Below, piece after piece: positions 1 to 7,340 of a stretch of 64,000 bases of DNA. The translations under genes and the position numbers were made by a program. The notes under the pieces are model-generated. The model was not told the DNA's origin. It worked only from the letters and a program-made list of their open reading frames with translations, and did no database searches. The first letter of the stretch is position 1. The number at the start of each line of letters is the position of its first letter. The stretch is from NCBI RefSeq assembly GCF_014652615.1, contig NZ_BMZD01000005.1, positions 1 through 64,000 of the forward strand, written 5' to 3'. Source of the DNA: Novosphingobium arvoryzae (GTDB lineage: Bacteria; Pseudomonadota; Alphaproteobacteria; Sphingomonadales; Sphingomonadaceae).

Positions 1-77
1 CGACCTTCGACCGGCTGCGTCATTCGCAGACCTTCGATGACGGCGATAGCGGGCGTTATTGGGACGAATTGCGTTAA
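1..77 (+). CDS. C-terminal fragment of an unidentified protein
   Basis: Only the last 24 codons and the TAA stop (75-77) of a gene entering from the left edge are present. Codons begin at base 3 and give a polar tail, TFDRLRHSQTFDDGDS then GRYWDELR. The tail is not recognised as any family. A degenerate second copy of the same tail follows in the same frame, and a terminator hairpin stands at 196-232, consistent with this being a real gene end. Confidence 0.4.
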   Translation, partial: TFDRLRHSQTFDDGDSGRYWDELR

Positions 78-143
78 TCCCCCTTCGCCAACCTCCGCCA
101 TGGCAAGCTGCCGGACAGCGGTGACGAGGATCGCGCCTACTGA
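78..143 (+). other. in-frame degenerate repeat of the preceding gene tail
   Basis: Directly after the TAA the same frame continues as PFANLRHGKLPDSGDEDRAY and ends in TGA at 141-143. This mirrors the tail before the stop (TFDRLRHSQTFDDGDSGRYW): both have LRH, a D-x-GD core and an aromatic end. It could be a duplicated 3' end, a domain repeat cut by a recent stop, or a readthrough extension. The pattern is seen directly; the explanation is open. Confidence 0.3.
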
Positions 144-195
144 ACCATAACATAAAACCTAGCTGCACGGTTTTGCCAACGTGCAGCCACCTTGG

Positions 196-232
196 TGGCA
201 TGGCGCTTGGGAGCATTGCGCCATGCCATTTT
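196..232 (+). terminator. rho-independent terminator
   Basis: A perfect 11-bp stem (196-206 against 218-228, TGGCATGGCGC type) with an 11-nt loop is followed by TTTT at 229-232. It would end transcription of the gene that enters from the left edge. The reverse strand lacks an equally good U-run. Confidence 0.7.
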
Positions 233-243
233 CTCACTGAAAA

Positions 244-540
244 CTACATCGGGCGGAACAATCCCACAGCTTGATCGAAGTCAATCTGCTTATCGTTCAC
301 TCTGAACGCCAAATCGACGAGGGACTTGAAATCACCTCTTGCCTTCATAACGCCGCCTCGAAAGCTCGCCGCTGCGGCGCATTTCATGGCAAGATAATGA
401 TAGGAATGCGTCGTTGGCCGAATACTACTCAGCGTCGCAATACGATTACGAAAACGCAAAAGCAAGACATGCCTCGTCCGCGCAAGTGCAAAACTAATTG
501 CTCCGCCAAATCTGTTGCTGATCGATGATGATCTTTTCAC
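244..540 (-). CDS. hypothetical protein, doubtful
   Basis: A 98-codon open frame in AT-rich DNA immediately left of the acetyltransferase gene and on the same strand. The last 30 residues (GDFKSLVDLAFRVND and onward) look protein-like, while the first half is rich in Arg and Ser as in non-coding frames. No family is recognised and no clear Shine-Dalgarno precedes the ATG. It may be a remnant or not a gene; a 85-codon frame on the other strand (271-528) competes with it. Confidence 0.2.
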   Translation of the reverse strand: MKRSSSISNRFGGAISFALARTRHVLLLRFRNRIATLSSIRPTTHSYHYLAMKCAAAASFRGGVMKARGDFKSLVDLAFRVNDKQIDFDQAVGLFRPM

Positions 541-550
541 CTCGTGGCAG

Positions 551-1357
551 TCATTTTAGTGCTTCCGGAAGCTTGAGGGTCGAAGGCCGGTAGGGCATGA
601 TGTTTAGACGACGCTCTTCAAAGGCTGATAAAAACTCTTCGGGATTATTCATTTGAATATCAGCGAAATCTCGCCAGTCATAGTCCCACCAGCTTGACGC
701 AAGAAGACGTTCAATGACTTCATCCGGAAATCTAAACCGAATTATTTTACTAGGATTGCCGCCGACAATAGCAAATGGTGGAACATCTTTCGTTACCAAA
801 GAGTTTGCAGCCACGATGGCCCCATGGCCTATCGTAATCCCCATACTAAGAACCACATCTTGGCCGATCCATACATCGTGACCAATTTTTGGGTAGGATT
901 TACCGCCCATGATGTCAAAGTGCTCTGCCTTGAAGCGGGGGCCGCAATCCTGTTCGGCAAGCTGAAGTAGGGCGTTATGCCTCCATGAAATATGCCCTGT
1001 ACTTACGCGGCCAACAGGGTGCTGAGAGTCTAAAAATTTCAAACGCGGAGCTATTGAGCAGTGCCGCCCAACCTTCATGCCTTCTGGTAAAGCTGAATAG
1101 CTGTAGCTCCACGAACCGATCGAACAAAGACCGTGCTGGATGGACAATCCAGGTCCAGGGTGGTAGGTGGAAGTGTAGATCGCACTAAAAGGCTCGATCT
1201 CTATCGACGCATTGAAGGTCAATTGTAGCCCCGGCTTCAGCCAGCCGATGTCAGGATTGTTCAAGTACGAACTTGCGCTAGGCCGCCAAGCGGCCAGAAA
1301 CCGGAACGATTTGAAAAGTTCAATATGATCCGGCGTCAGGACAATTTTTTGTACCAT
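551..1357 (-). CDS. CatB-like hexapeptide-repeat acetyltransferase
   Basis: Left-handed beta-helix acyltransferase of the CatB/XAT type, which use acetyl-CoA to acetylate hydroxyl groups of antibiotics, sugars or other small acceptors. The C-terminal half carries the family signature: IGHDVWIGQDVVL, IGHGAIVAANSLVTKDVPP and a closing IVGGNPSKIIRFRF. A central KFLDSQHP segment resembles the region holding the catalytic histidine of the family. The start is uncertain: the frame is open to an ATG at 1435, but the extra 26 residues are unlike the family, so the ATG at 1357 is preferred. The gene is clearly more AT-rich than the chromosomal genes to the right, suggesting transfer. The acceptor cannot be deduced. 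Confidence 0.75.
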   Translation of the reverse strand: MVQKIVLTPDHIELFKSFRFLAAWRPSASSYLNNPDIGWLKPGLQLTFNASIEIEPFSAIYTSTYHPGPGLSIQHGLCSIGSWSYSYSALPEGMKVGRHCSIAPRLKFLDSQHPVGRVSTGHISWRHNALLQLAEQDCGPRFKAEHFDIMGGKSYPKIGHDVWIGQDVVLSMGITIGHGAIVAANSLVTKDVPPFAIVGGNPSKIIRFRFPDEVIERLLASSWWDYDWRDFADIQMNNPEEFLSAFEERRLNIMPYRPSTLKLPEALK

Positions 1358-1461
1358 GCTAAAGTAAATACCTAAAAAAGTTGCTGTCCGCAAGACTAGG
1401 AGAAAAGAGCTGCATCGACGCTTCTGCTCAATCATGGATGAAGCATAAATTATCGAGGATT

Positions 1462-1664
1462 TGTCACTTTCTGGCTATCGCGTCCTAGATTGACTATCTC
1501 CGGCTGTGGCCGGGTTTATCATGAGGCCAGACGCGGGGAAGCGGGAGAACGCCTCTCCACTCACTCCCGCCAAAGTTAGCTTATTGGCGTGATGGTGGCC
1601 CCCTACCTTCATAAAACTGACCAGAATGCCCCCAGCGCGGAATCGATGGGGCGAGCCGAGCATA
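1462..1664. mobile_element. possible insertion sequence end remnant (IS21-like layout)
   Basis: The stretch begins TGTCACTTT and contains spaced repeats GGCTATC (1473-1479) and GACTATC (1492-1498), 19 bp apart, which resembles the multiple terminal repeats of IS21-type elements. A 62-codon frame on the minus strand covers it but resembles no transposase. The region is more GC-rich than the acetyltransferase to its left. The assignment is from general layout only and would need an ISfinder comparison. Confidence 0.25.
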
Positions 1665-1719
1665 CTATTTTGGAACGCTTCGATGCCTTTCTACCGATAA
1701 ACTCGGTGATGGATCAACA

Positions 1720-2286
1720 TCAATCCGCATTCGCCGCATTCCTGAGCTGCTCGTCGCTGACATGACAGTAGAGCGCCGTGGTCTGGATCGAGGAATGGCC
1801 CATGAGCTGCTGGATCGTGGCCATACCAATGCCCAGCTCATTCTTCCGTGTTGCGAACGTGCGCCGCCCTGCATGGCTGCTCGTATCAATGCCCGCTGCG
1901 CGGTAAATGGATTTGAGCCTCGTCGACAGCGTGACGGTGCACATATGCCGACCAGTGCGGGAGCTGGCGATCAAGGGCGCTGCGTCGGGCAATTCCTTTG
2001 AGTGTCCCAAGAAAATGCTCAAAATCCGGCGCAGCTCGTCGCCGACAAAAACACGCCGTGACCGATTGCCTTTGGTCTGGTGCTTGGCGAGGTGAATGAT
2101 GTCCACCGCCCGGCCATCAATGCCCCTCACATCGCCCAAAGTGAGCGCAGCAATTTCACCTACACGCATGCCGCCCATGATGCTCAGCGCCAATGCCAGC
2201 TTGTCGCGCTGCCCATGATTGAGCGTCTCCGCAATGCGCAGCACACGACGCACTTCGTCCTTGGTGAGCACCTTAGCCTTGGCCAT
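1720..2286 (-). CDS. small tyrosine recombinase (FimB/FimE size class), copy 1
   Basis: A 188-aa protein made only of the catalytic domain of tyrosine recombinases. The full catalytic set is visible: R41 (GGMRVGE), K72 (HQTKGNRSR), H138 and R141 (SSHAGRRTF), H164 (LMGH) and nucleophile Y173. There is no N-terminal core-binding or arm-binding domain, so it resembles in size the FimB/FimE inversion enzymes rather than phage integrases. It aligns without gaps to the divergent copy at 2547-3113, residue for residue in the active site, but its codons are more GC-rich, so the two copies have different histories. The 260-bp gap between the starts contains several inverted repeats. Role inferred: site-specific inversion or excision of local DNA. 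Confidence 0.85.
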   Translation of the reverse strand: MAKAKVLTKDEVRRVLRIAETLNHGQRDKLALALSIMGGMRVGEIAALTLGDVRGIDGRAVDIIHLAKHQTKGNRSRRVFVGDELRRILSIFLGHSKELPDAAPLIASSRTGRHMCTVTLSTRLKSIYRAAGIDTSSHAGRRTFATRKNELGIGMATIQQLMGHSSIQTTALYCHVSDEQLRNAANAD

Positions 2287-2297
2287 TGCAACCGCCT

Positions 2298-2339
2298 CTT
2301 GATGAACTTTTCCGCTGTACTCAGCATATTTTCATCAAG
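2298..2339. repeat. 9-bp inverted repeat upstream of recombinase copy 1
   Basis: CTTGATGAA (2298-2306) and its exact complement TTCATCAAG (2331-2339) flank 24 bp just upstream of the start codon at 2286. It may be an operator or a recombinase binding site. Confidence 0.4.
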
Positions 2340-2404
2340 GCGACGTTCCTACGGAAAGGGGATCAGAGAAGACCTGTTCGATCTCAATGGTATAGCCGTA
2401 GTCG

Positions 2405-2428
2405 GTGAACTTTTATGTAAAAGTTCAC
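2405..2428. repeat. perfect 11-bp palindrome between the two recombinase genes
   Basis: GTGAACTTTTA (2405-2415), a 2-bp centre and TAAAAGTTCAC (2418-2428) make a perfect 24-bp palindrome. The AACTT/AAGTT half-site recurs in the inverted repeat at 2487-2507 and upstream of the integrase (5543-5561 and 5606-5621), which suggests a recombinase or regulator binding site shared across the island. Confidence 0.5.
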
Positions 2429-2486
2429 ATCGCCCAAAGAGGTGATTGGAAATACACGATTTAGATATGGCTAGATTTCGGTAGGA

Positions 2487-2507
2487 ATAAGTTACTCATA
2501 AACTTAT
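2487..2507. repeat. inverted repeat with 7-bp spacer, possible core-type recombination site
   Basis: ATAAGTT (2487-2493) and AACTTAT (2501-2507) are separated by 7 bp. Inverted arms around a 6-8 bp spacer are the usual layout of tyrosine recombinase crossover sites. It lies 40 bp upstream of recombinase copy 2. Confidence 0.4.
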
Positions 2508-2546
2508 CATGCGATTTGTAGGAAATGTTTATGAGGAAATGGCAAA

Positions 2547-3113
2547 ATGGCTCGTGCAAAGGTTCTCTCTCGTGATGAGATAAAGAGGGTCATGCGAATG
2601 GCTGACTGCACGAGCAATGGGCTTCGTGACAAAGTGAGCTTGGCTCTCAGCATTCAAGCAGGGATGCGGATTGGCGAAATCGCAGCACTCAAGATTGGCG
2701 ACGTTCGAGGGATCGATGGTCGCTCAGTAGAAGTCATTCATCTCACTAAGCACCAGACGAAAGGCAATCGATCTCGACGTGTCTTTCTCAGCGACGAGCT
2801 TCGAAAGCTGCTGAACACCTATCTCGCTCAGATCGAGCAGCTAGACGACAGCAGAGCGTTCATTCGCAGCACTCGCACTGGAGGTCACTTCAGCAATGTG
2901 TCGCTCAGCTCCAGGCTGAAAGCGATCTACGAGAGCGCAGGTATCGAGACGAGCAGTCACAGTGGTCGACGCAGCTTTTGCACTGCGCTTCACGAGAAGG
3001 GCGTGGGCATCAAAACGATTCAGCATCTCATGGGTCATCAATCGATTCAGACGACTGCGATCTACATTTCCATAACTGACTGTCAGCTCGCCAACGCTGT
3101 CAACGCAATCTGA
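2547..3113 (+). CDS. small tyrosine recombinase (FimB/FimE size class), copy 2
   Basis: A 188-aa paralogue of the divergent gene at 1720-2286, aligned end to end without gaps. Catalytic residues sit at identical positions: R41 (AGMRIGE), K72 (TKGNRSR), H138 and R141 (SSHSGRRSF), H164 (LMGHQS) and Y173. It too lacks an N-terminal DNA-binding arm. Codon use is markedly more AT-rich than in copy 1 and matches the VOC and integrase genes that follow, so this copy belongs to the younger part of the island. A 39-codon small ORF and a VOC gene follow on the same strand. Function inferred: inversion or mobility of DNA in this island. Confidence 0.85.
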   Translation: MARAKVLSRDEIKRVMRMADCTSNGLRDKVSLALSIQAGMRIGEIAALKIGDVRGIDGRSVEVIHLTKHQTKGNRSRRVFLSDELRKLLNTYLAQIEQLDDSRAFIRSTRTGGHFSNVSLSSRLKAIYESAGIETSSHSGRRSFCTALHEKGVGIKTIQHLMGHQSIQTTAIYISITDCQLANAVNAI

Positions 3114-3130
3114 GCAAAACTCAAACTTTA

Positions 3131-3214
3131 AGAAAGGAAGCGATCATGTGCACGTGTCAGGATCTCGTGGAACAAGATGCACGACAAGGAGCTCCCTTGA
3201 TCGCTTCACTTTCT
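3131..3214. repeat. long inverted repeat flanking about 51 bp
   Basis: AGAAAGGAAGCGATCA (3131-3146) is repeated as the complement of TGATCGCTTCACTTTCT (3198-3214) with one inserted base. The left arm includes the Shine-Dalgarno and start of a 39-codon ORF, so folding of the RNA would hide that ribosome site. Alternatively the 51-bp middle is an invertible or recombination segment. Confidence 0.4.
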
Positions 3215-3265
3215 ATCGTTAGCTTTGAATATGATATCAGGGGGAGGAAGCTGAAATGGGAATAA
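3146..3265 (+). CDS. small ORF, 39 codons, coupled to the VOC gene
   Basis: ATG at 3146 preceded by a good Shine-Dalgarno (AAGAAAGGAAG, ending at 3140). The frame runs MCTCQDLVEQDARQGAP and onward to TAA at 3263-3265, overlapping the start of the VOC gene (3256) by 10 bp. The overlap and spacing suggest translational coupling. It has two early cysteines (C2, C4) and no recognised family. Its start lies inside one arm of a long inverted repeat, so translation may be gated by RNA folding. It could be a leader peptide rather than a functional protein. Confidence 0.4.
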   Translation: MCTCQDLVEQDARQGAPLIASLSIVSFEYDIRGRKLKWE

Positions 3266-3702
3266 GGGGCGTGAACCGCATCATGATCGCGGTGCATGAT
3301 ATCGAGAAAGCCAAGCAGCAGTATGCAGATTTGCTAGGCGCAACGTTCATGGATGCAGACTGGACGGGAGCACCGTTTGGAATCAAGGTTGCCATAGCTT
3401 GGGATGCAGGAATCGAACTTTGCGCGCCTATGCCAGGACGAGAAAAAGACAGTGCAGTTTCGCAGTTCCTCGAGAAACGCGGCGAAGGCATCATGAATGT
3501 CTTTTTTGGGGTAGACAATGGTGACGAAGCAAACGCACGAGCTTCATCTCATGGTTACAACTGCGTGGGCTCGCTTGATTACACGCAAGAGGAAATCGAT
3601 GCACATCTTGGAGGTTTATTCAAACGCTACCAAGAGTTCACGCTAAACTCTAGCGGTCGCTGCGGATTTACGATTTCCCTCGCTCAGATTGATGAAAAAT
3701 AG
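3256..3702 (+). CDS. VOC (glyoxalase/bleomycin resistance superfamily) protein
   Basis: 148-aa protein with the beta-alpha-beta-beta-beta pattern of VOC proteins: IMIAVHDIEKAKQQYADLLGA at the N-terminus and GIELCAPM as the central strand. VOC enzymes bind a divalent metal and act on diverse small molecules. The usual first metal ligand (His at the start of strand 1) is Asn here (VNRIMIAV), so the metal site may be incomplete. A strong Shine-Dalgarno (GGGAGGAAG) precedes the ATG. The gene is AT-rich like its island neighbours and ends convergently with the gene at 3723-4169. Substrate unknown. Confidence 0.65.
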   Translation: MGIRGVNRIMIAVHDIEKAKQQYADLLGATFMDADWTGAPFGIKVAIAWDAGIELCAPMPGREKDSAVSQFLEKRGEGIMNVFFGVDNGDEANARASSHGYNCVGSLDYTQEEIDAHLGGLFKRYQEFTLNSSGRCGFTISLAQIDEK

Positions 3703-3722
3703 CTCGTTGCGTATTTCGCGGT

Positions 3723-4169
3723 TCAAGACGCAATAACATTCGCAGCCTTGCGAAACGCAACGTCCTTGTTCTGCGTCCCATATATCTGACGACGAAGCTG
3801 TTGCTGCTGTGATTGTGGTGTAGGCGCTGCGTTCAGAGCCTGCTGAATGCCCTGCCCTATACTCGATTGCCCCTGTGAGCGTCCCTCAGAGTCTTTCTGA
3901 CTATCAGGGTTATCTGTGCTGCTTTGCTTGTCGTGCTGCTTCTGAGGAATGCTCTGAGGAGCAGGCTTTGGTGGTTTAGCTTTTCGTGGACGACACTGCT
4001 TTGCGAGAGCAGCGCACTTGTTCTGCAAAATCCCTGTGAACTGCTCTGCACCAACGAGCATCAGATCGATGTAGAGCTTCAGTCGCTCAGCATCTGACTT
4101 CGCAGCTTTCTGCAGAGCTACTGCAAGCCAACGCTTCAGCTCCTCGATATCGTCAATCTCAGTGTCCAT
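3723..4169 (-). CDS. hypothetical Gln-rich protein downstream of the integrase
   Basis: 148-aa protein of unknown family. Residues 1-55 are predicted helical and acidic to mixed (DIEELKRWLAVALQKAAKSD). A basic Pro/Lys linker follows (CRPRKAKPPKPAPQ), then a low-complexity Gln/Ser segment (around residues 75-125) and a short basic tail. It lies 63 bp downstream of the integrase on the same strand, so it is probably co-transcribed and may be an accessory of the element. No helix-turn-helix is evident, so it is not called an excisionase. Confidence 0.5.
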   Translation of the reverse strand: MDTEIDDIEELKRWLAVALQKAAKSDAERLKLYIDLMLVGAEQFTGILQNKCAALAKQCRPRKAKPPKPAPQSIPQKQHDKQSSTDNPDSQKDSEGRSQGQSSIGQGIQQALNAAPTPQSQQQQLRRQIYGTQNKDVAFRKAANVIAS

Positions 4170-4207
4170 CGCACTCTCCTATCGAGAGTATTTAGCGATG
4201 CTCAGAA

Positions 4208-4223
4208 ACTCAAAAGTTTGAGT
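4208..4223. repeat. 16-bp palindrome between integrase and downstream gene
   Basis: ACTCAAA (4208-4214), AG, TTTGAGT (4217-4223) is a perfect palindrome in the 63-bp gap after the integrase stop. A related AACTCAAACTTT string occurs at 3119-3130. It may be an accessory protein site of the element. Confidence 0.35.
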
Positions 4224-4232
4224 CAGGGATGA

Positions 4233-5477
4233 TCAGATGGGCGTTATTCTGCCGTTCTCGTCACGCACGTAATCTGCTGTCGCATTCGTAAATCGACGCT
4301 CATCGTTGAGATGAAAGTAGACCTTTCCAATCTGATACTCGCTGCTGCCAATCATCTCTGCAACTTGCTGAAACGATAGACCGCTCATCACACGCTGCGT
4401 GACCATGAAATGGCGCAAGCTGTAGGGTACGACATGCCTCGCTTTGCGATCAGTGATCTTCGCTTCCTCGAGAATCTTGTCGAAGTGATAGCCTACAGCA
4501 CGATTCGACAGTCTCGCTTTCCCATCGATGCTGAAGATCAGATCAGTCTCGCTTTCAGGAGGGAAAAGCTCCTTCAGACGCTGAAAATAATAACCACCTC
4601 GACACAGAAACTCTCTTGATTCTTTGACCTTCGAGGTTTTGTCTCTGACATAGATACGAGCTAGCAATGTGTGCAGATAACTCTGCCCTTTCTCATACTT
4701 CTCCAAGCCAACGTCGCACCATCGAAGCTGCTGCTGCTCACCTGAACGAAGTCCTGAGTTAGCAGCGATGATGAAATAATGACGCATGATCTGACGCATC
4801 TTCCACTCGTTTTCGTCGAGTTTGTTTTTCGTCTTCGAAGCGTACCTTCTCGCTGCTGCTGTGAATGCGTTGTACTCGTCAGGACTGAAAGTTTGACGTT
4901 TGATGCGATTTGAATCGATCTTGTACGTGCTGAGCTTGGGGAAATCGAAAGAGTCGACCATCACTTCGTTGTGACGAAACAGGTATTTCATCATGCTGTT
5001 AATGGTGCCTTGCTCATTGTGAAGAGTTGAATGAGCAAGTTGACGCTTCGCTTTGGCGATGCGTTCGCTGAAGTAGTTCTCGCAAGCTGTGCGCCCCAAA
5101 TCCTTCAGCTTCGTATCTCGACCTATGAAGTCGAGCCAATGATTGAGATGCGTTGTGATCGTACCATGTCGTCCTTTGACGATATGCCCAACGCCAATGT
5201 CCTTCTCTCGATGTTCAAGAAAGAGCCTTACGCCTTCCTTCGCATTCAAAGAAAAGTACTTTTTGCCAATCTGCTGATTGCCTAGAAGCTCAAGGTAGAA
5301 GGTCTTACCACGTTCGAGAGCAGTAGCTCGATTGGTGGTGCCTAAGCTCTTACGGGCATATTTGTTCTCAGCTTTAAGCCACAAGCGAAAGTGCCAATAG
5401 TCGCCACGCTTGTAGATGCAGCCATCATCAAAGATGGCAATCTCATCCTCACCAAAGCGTTTCTTCTTCGAGACCAT
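4233..5477 (-). CDS. site-specific tyrosine integrase of a genomic island
   Basis: 414-aa integrase with an N-terminal arm/core-binding region (residues 1-190) and a C-terminal catalytic domain. Visible catalytic features are R244 (NSGLRSGE), the K-rich RDKTSKVKESREF strand near 280-290, Y352-S-L-R355-H (in place of the usual H-x-x-R) and nucleophile Y387 (KVYFHLND). The second His/Trp position is replaced by a GSSEYQIG stretch, as in the YSLRH...GTS-type integrases. The frame is open to a TTG at 5489, but the ATG at 5477 with GGGGG upstream is preferred. The gene lies 180 bp from the 3' end of guaA with AT-rich codons. It is inferred to have inserted the island at guaA. Confidence 0.85.
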   Translation of the reverse strand: MVSKKKRFGEDEIAIFDDGCIYKRGDYWHFRLWLKAENKYARKSLGTTNRATALERGKTFYLELLGNQQIGKKYFSLNAKEGVRLFLEHREKDIGVGHIVKGRHGTITTHLNHWLDFIGRDTKLKDLGRTACENYFSERIAKAKRQLAHSTLHNEQGTINSMMKYLFRHNEVMVDSFDFPKLSTYKIDSNRIKRQTFSPDEYNAFTAAARRYASKTKNKLDENEWKMRQIMRHYFIIAANSGLRSGEQQQLRWCDVGLEKYEKGQSYLHTLLARIYVRDKTSKVKESREFLCRGGYYFQRLKELFPPESETDLIFSIDGKARLSNRAVGYHFDKILEEAKITDRKARHVVPYSLRHFMVTQRVMSGLSFQQVAEMIGSSEYQIGKVYFHLNDERRFTNATADYVRDENGRITPI

Positions 5478-5538
5478 CAGCGCCCCCAAGCTGCACGTTA
5501 GAACTCACATACACTACGAAACGCAATAGCGTCCTCAG

Positions 5539-5621
5539 TGTGAAAGTTCGTGTGCAACTTTATGAGGCGTGGCACTGAAGGGCAACGCTTTTTTCTGCGA
5601 TGTGAAAGTTATGTGAAACTT
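5539..5621. repeat. two tandem AAAGTT/AACTTT sites between integrase and guaA
   Basis: Two similar units start with TGTGAAAGTT at 5539 and 5601. Each holds an inverted pair: AAAGTT (5543-5548) and AACTTT (5556-5561) with a 7-bp spacer, and AAGTT (5606-5610) and AACTT (5617-5621) with a 6-bp spacer. The position between the integrase start and the guaA end fits integrase arm or core sites, or integrase autoregulation. Confidence 0.5.
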
Positions 5622-5657
5622 ATAAATCTCAGAAATGCGTTACTTTTGGAGTATGAA

Positions 5658-7217
<1,560 letters not shown>

Positions 7218-7340
7218 GTCTGGCCGATAAAGACGCCGCCGCGCGGTGGCAAGGGCGCGCGTGGCGCTTTTCAAGGGTGGCATAACGGGACAAGGCGGCA
7301 CCGACCGGCCGCCATGCCCCGCTGAACCGCGCCAGACCGC

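Noticed and set aside
271..528. 85-codon plus-strand frame left of the acetyltransferase
   Set aside because: No ribosome site and no family; it overlaps another weak frame on the opposite strand, and neither can be favoured with confidence.
1720..5477. RIT element (three recombinases in tandem)
   Set aside because: RIT elements have three recombinases in one direction with overlapping ends; here two are divergent and the third is of a different type 1 kb away.
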